Translations under genes and position numbers: made by a program | Notes under the pieces: model-generated | What the model was told of the DNA's origin: nothing | The model's database searches: none | The model's input: only the letters and a program-made list of their open reading frames with translations | Shown: positions 16,036 to 23,150 of the stretch, piece after piece | Position numbering within the stretch: position 1 is the stretch's first letter | How the letters are laid out: every line of letters starts with the position of its first letter | Source of the DNA: JAPLZH01 sp964450345 | Lineage (GTDB): Bacteria > Patescibacteriota > Minisyncoccia > Phycocordibacterales > PALSA-1337 | Assembly: GCA_964450345.1 (NCBI GenBank) | Contig: CAYVEL010000008.1 | Coordinates: 1 to 32,924 of the forward strand | Direction: 5' to 3' | Length of the DNA stretch: 32,924 bases

Positions 16036-17555
16036 AACAGGCTACAGATACCGAATACCTGAAACTGTGGCAGGAGTTCCGGGATAATATCTACAAATCA
16101 ACACCTGTAGACTTAACCGAAACGGCAGCCGACAAGACAAAGCGTATGCGTAGATTGGAGAAAAACGACGAAGAATGGTTTCGTTATTATTTCCCCAATT
16201 TCTACACGTCCGAACCTGCCGTTTTTCATCGTAAATCTACCAATTGGGTAATGCAGCGCGATGAGCTATTCATCGTCCGTGCTTGGTCGCGTGAGTTAGC
16301 CAAGTCGGCACGTGGCATGATGGAAGACATCAAAAAAGCCATGACAGGCCGAATACGTAATAAACTAATGGTGTCTAATTCCAATGCAAATGCTGTACGT
16401 TTATTAGCCCCATACAAGGCTATATTCGAAGCTAATCAGAGATTGATAAATGATTATGGCCCACAACAAAAATTTGGATCATGGAGCGATTCCGAATTTA
16501 TCATCAAAAAAGGATGTGCTTTCCGTGCCATCGGTTGGGGCGAGTCTCCTCGTGGTACACGTAATGATAATTTCAGACCCGATTCTGTCACGATTGACGA
16601 TATAGATACCGATGAAGAATGCCGGAATGAAGACATCCAAAAACAAAAAATGGCATGGATAGAACAGGCTCTTTTTGGTACCCGTTCCATTTCAGGCAGT
16701 TTTGAAATCAAAGTAAATGGAAACATCATTCACGATGATTGTGTAGTCAAAAAGCTAGGTGAACGTGCCGACCGATACGAAATAATAAACATTCGGGATA
16801 AAGACGGAAAAAGTTCATGGCCTGAAAAAAACAAAGAAGAGGACATCAAACGTGTTGAATCAACCATGTCTTATGAGTCGTTCCAAAAGGAATATATGAA
16901 CAATCCTATGGATGGAGGTGACACGTTCAAAAACATAAAATACGGAAAAGTACCACCGCTTAAATACTGTTTAAGCACCGTTTATGCCGACCCTGCCACG
17001 TCTAATAAAGACAAAACATCAGGAAGCGACAAGGTGATTATTTTAATGGCAAAAAAGGGATTTGAAACCTATATTGTAAAATGTTGGTTAGATACTATGT
17101 CTACTTCTAAGTTCATTGATTGCCTTTTCGAGTCTCATAAACATGGCTTATACTTCGGTGCTCAAAACTTACGTGTTTGGGTGGAAAATAACTCATTACA
17201 AGACCCATATTATGAACAAATATATTTGCCATTGATTTACCAGAAGGCAAACGAAACAAAGGTATTTCTACCCATTACACCGGATACGCGAAACAAGGGT
17301 GAAAAATGGTCACGCATAGAAGCCACACTGGAGCCACTAAACCGGTTGGGTAATCTCATTTTCAATGAAGCAGAAAAAGATGATCCATCCATGCAGCGCT
17401 TAGTTGCTCAGTTTAAAAACGCAAGTCGTAAACAAAAACGGTTAGACGGTCCCGATGCTGTCGAAGGTGGTGAAATTAAATTACGCGAAATGGCGGTAAT
17501 AGATACCGATAATGCATATATGTCAGTCAAAAGAACCAATAATAAACGATTTTAA
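16023..17555 (+). CDS. Terminase large subunit
   Basis: 510 residues. The ATPase part has a deviant Walker A around residues 86-95 (RAWSRELAKS), as in Mu gp28-type terminases, and a Walker B at about 188-195 (SVTIDDID). The nuclease part opens STVYADPATSNKD (Asp323 likely metal ligand), then VIILMAKKGFETYI and further acidic positions. The enzyme packages DNA headfull-wise, cutting from host-flanked insertions in Mu-like phages. It follows the small subunit with overlap and precedes the DUF1320 gene by 2 bp. Confidence 0.9.
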   Translation: MGRIKQATDTEYLKLWQEFRDNIYKSTPVDLTETAADKTKRMRRLEKNDEEWFRYYFPNFYTSEPAVFHRKSTNWVMQRDELFIVRAWSRELAKSARGMMEDIKKAMTGRIRNKLMVSNSNANAVRLLAPYKAIFEANQRLINDYGPQQKFGSWSDSEFIIKKGCAFRAIGWGESPRGTRNDNFRPDSVTIDDIDTDEECRNEDIQKQKMAWIEQALFGTRSISGSFEIKVNGNIIHDDCVVKKLGERADRYEIINIRDKDGKSSWPEKNKEEDIKRVESTMSYESFQKEYMNNPMDGGDTFKNIKYGKVPPLKYCLSTVYADPATSNKDKTSGSDKVIILMAKKGFETYIVKCWLDTMSTSKFIDCLFESHKHGLYFGAQNLRVWVENNSLQDPYYEQIYLPLIYQKANETKVFLPITPDTRNKGEKWSRIEATLEPLNRLGNLIFNEAEKDDPSMQRLVAQFKNASRKQKRLDGPDAVEGGEIKLREMAVIDTDNAYMSVKRTNNKRF

Positions 17556-17557
17556 TC

Positions 17558-17992
17558 ATGTTAGTTACAGTTGAAGAACTCGGTCAAACCGAACTATACC
17601 CGGAAATTATCACCAAAATAACCCGTGGTAGTACCACCGAAGCTGAATTGCAAATACTCACAGCTGAAGCTTTTGTGAAGTCATATTTTAGCAGATATGA
17701 TACACTGGCTATTTTTGGCGACGGAACCACAGCGCCTACAGTTACAAGTGAGCTGGTAAAAAAACTGATTAAGGTTGTAGCTTCTTGGTTTTTGATACGG
17801 AAAGCAAATCCAAATGTAAACATTGATTCATTTCGTGCCGATTATGAGGATGTGCTGGACTGGCTGAAAGACCTGCAAGCGGGTAAAGTTACTCCCGATC
17901 TTCCTTACGCACCCGAAGACCCGAACACCGGATTATCCGATGGCTCTGATGTTTATTTTACAAGCAATACCAAACGCACCAATTCATTTTAA
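17558..17992 (+). CDS. DUF1320 head-tail connector protein (Mu gp36-like)
   Basis: 144 residues: helical N-terminus (MLVTVEELGQTELYPEIITK), the segment AEAFVKSYFSRYDTLAIFGD, then KKLIKVVASWFLIRKANPNV. This is the pattern of DUF1320 proteins (Mu gp36), all-alpha connector proteins attached to the portal ring. In Mu the gene lies after the capsid gene; here it lies between terminase and portal, 3 bp before the portal gene. The C-terminus is acidic and then Ser/Asn-rich. Confidence 0.78.
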   Translation: MLVTVEELGQTELYPEIITKITRGSTTEAELQILTAEAFVKSYFSRYDTLAIFGDGTTAPTVTSELVKKLIKVVASWFLIRKANPNVNIDSFRADYEDVLDWLKDLQAGKVTPDLPYAPEDPNTGLSDGSDVYFTSNTKRTNSF

Positions 17993-17995
17993 ATC

Positions 17996-19411
17996 ATGGC
18001 TAAAAAGAAAGAACCCATCACACAGGGGAATACAAACATATATCCTGGCTACATGGCTGCTGATAAAAAATCAGTAGTGGTCAATGAGATGACATTGGTT
18101 GCACCTAATCGTAACCGAAAAGACGTTGGTACACTAAAGTCAGGCATTGAACGTGCCGAATCGGTATATACGCCCAACCGAACCCAACTGTACGACTTAT
18201 ACCACGATGTAAAGTCTATTGATGGTCACCTATCTGGTATCATCAAAAAAAGAGTGGATGCCGTAACCAATAAATACATCAAGTTCACCAGGAACAAACA
18301 GAAGGTAGATGAAATGGATGCACTTATTGAGTCGTCTAAATTCATTCGCATCATTGAACTAATCATGGAGTCATTGGAGTGGGGAACTTCTGGAATTGAA
18401 TTTGTTATTGGCAAAGAACTGGACTTTGTGGAAATACCGCGCAAACACATTCGCCCCGAAAAAGGTATCATTACCAAAAGCCAATACGACTACAATGGAA
18501 CGGACATTGATAAAGTACCATTTGCTTGGGTAGTCGGACAGCCCAAAAACTTAGGCTATTTGCTTCAATGTGCCATGTATGCATTGTACAAACGTTCTGG
18601 GTTTGGCGATTTTGCACAGTTTGTTGAGATTTTCGGACAACCGGTTCGTATCATCTATTATGACGCTTACGACACCAAAACAAAACAGGAGCTTCAAAAG
18701 ATTCTAACCGAATCAGGCGGCAGTTTATCAATGATGATTCCGCAGCAAGCTAAATTTGAAATGGTTGATGGTAAAACCAGCAATGCCACCGGTCAACTAC
18801 AAAAAACGCTGATTGATGCATGCAACTCCGAAATGGATGTTTGTGTGCTTGGCAACACCGAAACGACCACATCAAGCAAATCAAGCGGCTACGCACAGTC
18901 GCAAACACATGCCGATCAGCAGTTGGAAATCACGAAGTCCGACATGAAATATGTGCTTGGATGGCTCAATGATCCTCATTTTCTGTGGATATTGAAAAGC
19001 TACGGTTATCCGGTAGACGGTGGCCGTTTCGAATTCGAAATTGAATTAGACTTGTCTAATCTGAAAGAACGTTTAGACATAGACGAACGTGTATCTGCCT
19101 TTGTTCCCATTTCAGACGATTATTGGTACGAAACCTATGGAGTACCAAAACCCGAAAACTATCAGGAACTAAAAGACCGACGCATCCAAGACAACGTTTC
19201 GTCGTCAGACAAACGTTCGTCTAAAACCACAGACAACTTTTCGCAAGACAACGTTTCGCAAGACAACGCTTCGTCGTCAGACAAACGTTCGTCTAAAACC
19301 ACAGACAAACGTTCGTCTAAAAGCACCCAAAACCTATCCGCAAACTTAAACACGCTCTTAAGTTTTTTCGGATTAGCCCCGAAAGACCACGGGGCTCATT
19401 TAGATTATTAG
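17996..19411 (+). CDS. Portal protein (DUF935, Mu gp29-like)
   Basis: 471 residues. The core shows portal features: VKSIDGHLSGIIKKRVDAVT, a wing-like region with SLEWGTSGIEFVIG, FAQFVEIFGQPVRIIYYDAY, and the DUF935-type ETTTSSKSSGYAQSQTHADQ segment, followed by EITKSDMKYVLGWLNDPHFL. Residues about 399-447 form a Ser/Asp/Lys-rich repeat linker. The gene ends FFGLAPKDHGAHLDY. Its last 110 bp overlap an open -1 frame that leads into the minor head gene, with a frameshift signal (see 19363-19396). The portal forms the dodecameric DNA gate of the head. Confidence 0.88.
   Translation: MAKKKEPITQGNTNIYPGYMAADKKSVVVNEMTLVAPNRNRKDVGTLKSGIERAESVYTPNRTQLYDLYHDVKSIDGHLSGIIKKRVDAVTNKYIKFTRNKQKVDEMDALIESSKFIRIIELIMESLEWGTSGIEFVIGKELDFVEIPRKHIRPEKGIITKSQYDYNGTDIDKVPFAWVVGQPKNLGYLLQCAMYALYKRSGFGDFAQFVEIFGQPVRIIYYDAYDTKTKQELQKILTESGGSLSMMIPQQAKFEMVDGKTSNATGQLQKTLIDACNSEMDVCVLGNTETTTSSKSSGYAQSQTHADQQLEITKSDMKYVLGWLNDPHFLWILKSYGYPVDGGRFEFEIELDLSNLKERLDIDERVSAFVPISDDYWYETYGVPKPENYQELKDRRIQDNVSSSDKRSSKTTDNFSQDNVSQDNASSSDKRSSKTTDKRSSKSTQNLSANLNTLLSFFGLAPKDHGAHLDY
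19189..19308 (+). repeat. 72-bp-period direct repeat in the portal C-terminus
   Basis: Two 48-bp copies (19189-19236 and 19261-19308) differ at one base and are separated by 24 bp related to the unit; a partial third copy follows. They encode a hydrophilic linker rich in SSSDKRSSKTTD units. In the -1 frame the repeats carry stop codons (TAA at 19294 and 19318), so the open -1 frame begins only at 19321, right after them. Confidence 0.85.
19363..19396 (+). promoter_or_regulatory. Candidate programmed -1 frameshift signal, portal to minor head protein
   Basis: In the portal frame the codons AGT TTT TTC give the canonical heptamer T TTT TTC (19363-19369). A 5-nt spacer follows, then a perfect 7-bp stem AGCCCCG / CGGGGCT (19375-19381 and 19390-19396) with an 8-nt loop. 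A -1 slip continues with CGG at 19369 into the minor head frame, yielding a fusion of about 735 residues. Slippery site, spacer and stem are seen directly; use in the cell is inferred. Confidence 0.6.
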
Positions 19412-20202
19412 TCGACGATCTGTATGGTCAGCATTGCGGAACGCCCGATTTAGCAGAATCCACAATTGATTTTAGTGCCGAGGCAATAGCCTTGGCTATT
19501 AAAAACATATACACATCCGAATTCAATGCCACTACAGACATCGAACAGCACTTGTTTGATGAAGTCCTGCGCATCATGAACAAGGCCGTAGACAGTGGAG
19601 TAAAACATATCCAAACAGCAGGCGAATTCACCAATCAACTAAAAACAAACAACGAAGTATGGTCTGCATTCAAAGTTCATAGAGCACAAAACGACATTGC
19701 GTCTAAATTACTGGATGATACAGGCAAAATAAAGCCATTTGCGAAGTTCTTTGATGAAGTACTTCCAATTGCCGACCACCAATGCCGCGATTGGATGAAA
19801 ACCGAATACGATACAGCCGTTATCCGGGCGCAACACGCGGCCAATTGGAAACAATATCAGTCAGAATCAGACGTGTTGCCTAACCTGGAATGGATGCCTA
19901 CTACATCAATCACTCCGGGCGAAGATCACCGTCCTTTTTGGGGCTCAGTATATCCGGTCAATTCACCTGCTTGGAACAACCATCGTCCGGGTGACAGATG
20001 GAACTGCAAATGTGGACTTCGCCAAACCGATAAGTCCGTACAGGTAGCACCCAAAGAAGCAAAAACACAATTTCCACCATCACCCGGATTAGACAACAAT
20101 CCGGCTATAGATGGACACATTTTCAGCAAAACACATCCGTATATCACACAAGCATATCCGGGTGCCGAAAAGGCGGTTAAAACCTTTTTAAAAAACAATT
20201 AA
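19369..20202 (+). CDS. Minor head protein (Mu F / MuF domain), probably read from the portal by frameshift
   Basis: The frame is open from 19321 to the stop at 20200. Between 19321 and 19491 it has no ATG, GTG or TTG, yet the encoded LLVDDLYGQHCGTPDLAEST segment reads as genuine protein leading into helices. The first possible conventional start is TTG 19492 (236 residues). The MuF core includes RAQHAANWKQYQSESDV, LEWMPTTSITPGEDHRPFWG and HRPGDRWNCKCGLRQTD, typical of Phage_Mu_F proteins with a Cys pair. These proteins bind the portal inside the head. I give the extent reached by -1 frameshifting; the stand-alone product would be 19492-20202. Confidence 0.75.
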   Translation, partial: RISPERPRGSFRLLVDDLYGQHCGTPDLAESTIDFSAEAIALAIKNIYTSEFNATTDIEQHLFDEVLRIMNKAVDSGVKHIQTAGEFTNQLKTNNEVWSAFKVHRAQNDIASKLLDDTGKIKPFAKFFDEVLPIADHQCRDWMKTEYDTAVIRAQHAANWKQYQSESDVLPNLEWMPTTSITPGEDHRPFWGSVYPVNSPAWNNHRPGDRWNCKCGLRQTDKSVQVAPKEAKTQFPPSPGLDNNPAIDGHIFSKTHPYITQAYPGAEKAVKTFLKNN

Positions 20203-20246
20203 ACACCAATTAATCACTAATAATTAATCACTAATCACTAAAAAAA

Positions 20247-20789
20247 ATGTCTCCTGACGAATTCATCAAGCTCGTATCCGACAAACAATCAGAACTCAAA
20301 AATCTGGTCAACCGAATACTACCCATCAAAGGGGGAGCTATCGCCGTGGACCATTTCAAAGACAATTTTAGAAAAGGCGGTTTTGTCAACGGTGGATTAA
20401 ACAAATGGAAGGAATCAAAACGAATTAACGAGTCGGGTAAGTCGGCGGCAAGCAAGTACAAAACACTATTATCTTCACGCAATAGGTTGTACAATTCCAT
20501 TACTAATCAACCGCGGTTAGGCGAAAGCTATATATATACCGATGTGGAATATGCATCTATACACAACGAAGGCGGGTTTATAAATCGTCCGGCACGATCA
20601 CAGGTGTTACACTTCAATCGAAAAGGACGTTTTTCAAGAAATAACAGCCGCGCCAAATATGCTCAAAAAGTAAATATTGGACCCACAAGAATAAACATGC
20701 CTAAGCGTCAATTTATAGGTCAAAGCAAAGAGCTGGATACCAAAATAGAGAATCTGATTAATAACGAAATAAAAACTATACTCAAATGA
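20247..20789 (+). CDS. Virion morphogenesis protein (Mu gpG-like)
   Basis: 180 residues. The pattern AVDHFKDNFRKGGFVNGGLN with KWKESKR, then LLSSRNRLYNSITNQPRLGE, ASIHNEGGFINRPARSQV and MPKRQFIGQSKEL is that of gpG/gpS-type virion morphogenesis proteins, which act in tail completion and head-tail joining. Mu places G after F, as here. The 44-bp gap before it holds repeated TTAATCACTA units. It overlaps the next gene by ATGA. Confidence 0.85.
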   Translation: MSPDEFIKLVSDKQSELKNLVNRILPIKGGAIAVDHFKDNFRKGGFVNGGLNKWKESKRINESGKSAASKYKTLLSSRNRLYNSITNQPRLGESYIYTDVEYASIHNEGGFINRPARSQVLHFNRKGRFSRNNSRAKYAQKVNIGPTRINMPKRQFIGQSKELDTKIENLINNEIKTILK

Positions 20790-21262
20790 ATTTCTTCACA
20801 CAGCTATATACATCAATTCAGGAATATATAAAAACAGAAATCCCTGAAATAAATTGGATTGAACAAGACTTTGGACAAGATGCTTATGATTCGTTCCGCC
20901 CAAGCGTGTCATTTCCTGCACTTCTGATTGACTTTCCAGCATCCGACTACAGCCAACTGTCAGGACTCGACCAAATGGCCTCAGTGGTCATTAAAATGCG
21001 TCTTTTAGTTGCCCCATTTGAGCAGTCTTACGAAGGCGCACCCATTACTGTTATAGCCGGAGCATTAAATTACTTCGAGCTGGAGCAAAAAATTATAAAT
21101 GCATTACATGGATGGTCACCCACTTATGATGATTCAGGAACAACTAAAATACTATGCTCAGGCCTTATACGTTCATCCATTCGAAGCTCAAACAGAAACG
21201 ACATCGGACTACGCATCCGCGAACTTACATTCACAACTTCATACGAAGAATACATAGAATAA
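20786..21262 (+). CDS. Tail terminator-like / Mu gp37-like protein
   Basis: 158 residues, with start overlapping the gpG-like stop. It begins MNFFTQLYTSIQEYIKTEIP and shows a beta-rich core: SFPALLIDFPASDYSQLSGL, ASVVIKMRLLVAPFE, and a C-terminal GLRIRELTFTTSYEEYIE. This fits small proteins after gpG in Mu-like phages (gp37-like, DUF1834), which resemble tail terminators. It is the last gene of the rightward late operon and is followed at once by a strong terminator. Confidence 0.72.
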   Translation: MNFFTQLYTSIQEYIKTEIPEINWIEQDFGQDAYDSFRPSVSFPALLIDFPASDYSQLSGLDQMASVVIKMRLLVAPFEQSYEGAPITVIAGALNYFELEQKIINALHGWSPTYDDSGTTKILCSGLIRSSIRSSNRNDIGLRIRELTFTTSYEEYIE

Positions 21263-21302
21263 AAAAAAGCCCCGAAGCATTATACTTCGGGGCTTTTTTT
21301 AT
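21261..21302. terminator. Bidirectional terminator between converging late and early operons
   Basis: A GCCCCGAAG / CTTCGGGGC 9-bp stem (21269-21277 and 21285-21293) with a 7-nt loop is flanked by eight A on the left and at least seven T on the right, so it works both ways. It ends the head operon and blocks leftward early transcripts from the late genes. Confidence 0.93.
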
Positions 21303-21364
21303 CGTCGAAATTAAAACATCTACATTGTCCCAATCGTCCTCATTATCCACCTTATTATAAAATA

Positions 21365-21383
21365 AAATACTTACAAAGTATTT
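21365..21383 (-). terminator. Short leftward terminator at the end of the early region
   Basis: AAATACTT pairs with AAGTATTT around a 3-nt loop; leftward it is followed by TTATTTTATAAT. It overlaps the stop codon of the 69-residue gene. AT-only pairing makes it weaker than the terminator 70 bp further left. Confidence 0.55.
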
Positions 21384-21591
21384 ATTCTATCATTTTTTTA
21401 GCGGTTTCCCAATCCGGCTGCATATCACGCAGCAGGTTGATCAGTCGATAAGGCATTTCCATGCAATTGCCCTTAGTGTCCAGCGCAGCCATTACGCCAA
21501 GTATCTCACCTTGTAGCTCCAACCAATCTTCTATTGGGTTAGTTCCCGTTTCTATCGTTACGGTAAAACTTGTTGCATTAAACTGTACCAT
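21382..21591 (-). CDS. Small protein downstream of the antirepressor-like gene, unknown
   Basis: 69 residues (MVQFNATSFTVTIETGTNPI, then EDWLELQGEILGVMAALDTK). Its ATG overlaps the upstream stop by one base (TAATG), so it is translationally coupled to the antirepressor-like protein and probably made in proportion to it. A short beta N-terminus precedes a helical part ending DMQPDWETAKKMIE. No family recognised. Its place at the end of a separately promoted two-gene operon suggests a partner of the DNA-binding protein. Confidence 0.65.
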   Translation of the reverse strand: MVQFNATSFTVTIETGTNPIEDWLELQGEILGVMAALDTKGNCMEMPYRLINLLRDMQPDWETAKKMIE

Positions 21592-22112
21592 TATGCTTGC
21601 CCTCCCATCAGTTTGTTGGTTATACTTATGCGAAGATCATTGTCCGTTATTCTGCACACATCTGCCAGAATACTAATAAGCCTGTCTTGTGTTAGTCTGT
21701 TGTGATTTCGCTTTGCCGGGAGTTGGTATCTGGTAGCTACAGTTCCAAATAAATCACGCTGTTCATCCAATTTGATGATAAGTTCCTCCGCCCAATCACG
21801 GAATAACTTTGCTCGTTCGCTTTTGATAAAAAAACCAAGGCGTACAACGCCACGCTTTGTCCATAAAACTGCATTGTGAGGGATTCCATTGCCGTAACAT
21901 TTTGTTACGGCAGTTGTGAAGTGCTTACCGTCTACGAGTTCACTTTCATGCCTCGCTTTAGCCATTCTAACTACATACTCAGAAGTGCCATATCCATGTG
22001 CAACTTCTTTAGTTGTCATTAAAAACTCATGTTGCTCATTAGGCAACAAATTAACCGTGACACCTTCGGTCACTGTCATTGGCAGTAAGTTGCCAGCTGC
22101 ATTCTTTACCAT
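21591..22112 (-). CDS. Antirepressor-like DNA-binding protein (ORF6N/Bro-type)
   Basis: 173 residues from ATG 22112; a TTG two codons earlier is less likely. The segment EHEFLMTTKEVAHGYGTSEY looks like the recognition part of phage antirepressors. WTKRGVVRLGFFIKSERAKL followed by FRDWAEELIIKLDEQ is characteristic of ORF6N/Bro-type regulators in Bacteroidetes phages. The C-terminus is a separate helical region (LISILADVCRITDNDLRIS). The gene has its own promoter (-7 box near 22298) and a long structured leader ending in a terminator-like stem 23 bp before the start codon. It may govern the lysis-lysogeny or late switch. Family assignment is moderate. Confidence 0.6.
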   Translation of the reverse strand: MVKNAAGNLLPMTVTEGVTVNLLPNEQHEFLMTTKEVAHGYGTSEYVVRMAKARHESELVDGKHFTTAVTKCYGNGIPHNAVLWTKRGVVRLGFFIKSERAKLFRDWAEELIIKLDEQRDLFGTVATRYQLPAKRNHNRLTQDRLISILADVCRITDNDLRISITNKLMGGQA

Positions 22113-22134
22113 GTTCAAGAGTAAATTTTGCTAT

Positions 22135-22226
22135 AAAAAAGAAGCCCACCGTAGGTGTGAACATCACAACATACGCTGGGCGTAGTGGCTGAGGGCAGTT
22201 TCCATGCCTCCACCATAGCGGGCTTC
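22135..22226 (-). ncRNA. Structured leader RNA or attenuator upstream of the antirepressor-like gene
   Basis: On the minus strand GAAGCCC (22226-22220) pairs with GGGCTTC (22147-22141) and is followed by TTTTTT. Inside are two stem-loops: GTGG/CCAC closing an AGGCA/TGCCcT stem, and CGTA/TACG closing TGTG/CACA with a 5-nt loop. Together they make a three-way junction of about 86 nt whose outer stem is a terminator. The start codon follows 23 bp later, so the gene is expressed only on readthrough or refolding. No known riboswitch class is recognised. Confidence 0.6.
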
Positions 22227-22294
22227 CCGTTTATCTTGATTTTAAAATCTTGTTGATTTTATGCCCAAGAAAATTATGTTGTAATGTTCGAGGG

Positions 22295-22302
22295 CAAATA
22301 TA
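22295..22302 (-). promoter_or_regulatory. -7 box for the antirepressor-like operon
   Basis: TATATTTG on the minus strand matches the Bacteroidetes TAnnTTTG consensus. Transcription would start near 22288 and give a leader of about 175 nt containing the structured element. A good -33 TTTG is not evident. Confidence 0.55.
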
Positions 22303-22345
22303 TATATTATTTCAATAAGTTGTACATTTTGTGTTGAAAAAAATT

Positions 22346-22377
22346 AGTCGGTCGGAACTTCACAGCCCCAACCGACT
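22346..22377 (-). terminator. Early operon terminator
   Basis: AGTCGGT / ACCGACT, a 7-bp stem with an 18-nt loop, followed leftward by AATTTTTTTC. It lies left of the last early gene (22637-22795) and separates it from the antirepressor-like operon. Confidence 0.72.
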
Positions 22378-22411
22378 GTCAGGTATTAATTTCTAAAAAG
22401 AAAAGAATGAT

Positions 22412-22419
22412 TAAATTTG
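22412..22419 (+). promoter_or_regulatory. Rightward promoter -7 box for the 72-residue gene
   Basis: TAAATTTG matches TAnnTTTG and is followed by TGTCGTC and an A-rich leader to AATCATTT before ATG 22450. The same leader pattern precedes the other lone plus-strand gene at 30776. Confidence 0.62.
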
Positions 22420-22449
22420 TGTCGTCAAACATTTAAAAAATAATCATTT

Positions 22450-22668
22450 ATGGAAAGAACTCCTGAACAAATCAGGCTGCATAGTCAGCTTGTAACTGGC
22501 ATTATTGCCAAACGTAAAGTGTCACTAACAGATGTGCAGCACTCAAAACTTGAAGTTGCATGCTGGAAAGCTATCGACGAAAATCCCGAACTTAACGAAC
22601 GTGATTTACTTATAGCTGTAGGCATTTATCTCAACTTCATTCTTGAGTTTCCCGATTTAACTCTGTAG
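22450..22668 (+). CDS. Lone plus-strand small protein in the early region, unknown
   Basis: 72 residues (MERTPEQIRLHSQLVTGIIA, then KRKVSLTDVQHSKLEVACWK, AIDENPELNERDLLIAVGIY). Helical and acidic at the C-terminus, with no recognised domain. It has its own Bacteroidetes-type promoter and runs against the surrounding leftward genes. Its last 32 bp overlap the end of a 52-residue gene on the other strand. No terminator is visible on its right, so its transcript may run antisense into the early operon. It could be a cargo or regulatory gene expressed in the lysogen. Confidence 0.7.
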   Translation: MERTPEQIRLHSQLVTGIIAKRKVSLTDVQHSKLEVACWKAIDENPELNERDLLIAVGIYLNFILEFPDLTL

Positions 22669-22795
22669 TCACTTCCGAAGCACTTGCAATCGCTTTTGTG
22701 AGTGCTTCTACTACTTTTTGCTCAATTTCGTTTGAGTTTACGTCATTGCCAACTATTATCAGGTTGCCAATAAGATTCGTGATGTTGATTGTCAT
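22637..22795 (-). CDS. 52-residue early protein, unknown
   Basis: The product starts MTINITNLIGNLIIVGNDVN and ends TELNRETQE. It lies 25 bp after the 78-residue gene and ends over the 3' end of the plus-strand gene (32-bp tail-to-tail overlap). Protein-like composition and operon spacing support it. A beta-like N-terminus precedes an amphipathic helix (EIEQKVVEALTKAIASASE). No family recognised. Confidence 0.6.
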   Translation of the reverse strand: MTINITNLIGNLIIVGNDVNSNEIEQKVVEALTKAIASASEVTTELNRETQE

Positions 22796-22820
22796 ATTTA
22801 TATAGTTTTTAAATGGTGAT

Positions 22821-23057
22821 TCAAAAATTTATCTTCAATTGCTCTTTATCCGGTTCTTTCAGCTCATTCTCCACTTCGTTCATATACCGCCAAAAAGTAC
22901 GTACATCAATTTTCGTTTCCGGGTAAACCTTATTTCGATAAATAGCCATTTTACATTTACTTTGGTTTCCCTCTTCGTAATTCTCACGTATGATCTCCTT
23001 TACCCTGGCTGCCTGTGCCAGCATGCTAAAGTGGTGCTTATATTTTTTCTTTGCCAT
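22821..23057 (-). CDS. Small basic protein with possible HTH, unknown
   Basis: 78 residues, strongly basic at the start (MAKKKYKHHFSMLAQAARVK) with a possible DNA-binding segment (KCKMAIYRNKVYPETKIDVR, then TFWRYMNEV) before an acidic tail. Its start codon abuts the 10-bp repeat array (23061-23150), so it is translated from a transcript whose leader is made of repeats. It could be the missing regulator of late genes in this phage, but nothing beyond position and charge supports that. Confidence 0.65.
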   Translation of the reverse strand: MAKKKYKHHFSMLAQAARVKEIIRENYEEGNQSKCKMAIYRNKVYPETKIDVRTFWRYMNEVENELKEPDKEQLKINF

Positions 23058-23060
23058 CTT

Positions 23061-23150
23061 CCTGATTTTTCCTGTTTATTCCTGATTTTTCCGAACTTTT
23101 CCGAACTATTCCGAACTTTTCCGAACTATTCCGAACTATTCCGAAAAACT
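23061..23150. repeat. Nine-unit array of 10-bp repeats
   Basis: Nine consecutive 10-bp units: three of CCTGnTTnTT type, five of CCGAACTTTT or CCGAACTATT, and one CCGAAAAACT. The period is close to one helical turn, so any protein bound would lie on one DNA face. It joins the heptad array at 23149 and ends 3 bp from the 78-residue gene's start codon. Confidence 0.9.

Noticed and set aside
20203..20246. TTAATCACTA-type repeats as a regulatory array
   Set aside because: Similar strings occur in other spacers here (near 24768 and 26979) and look like ordinary AT-rich Bacteroidetes spacer sequence.
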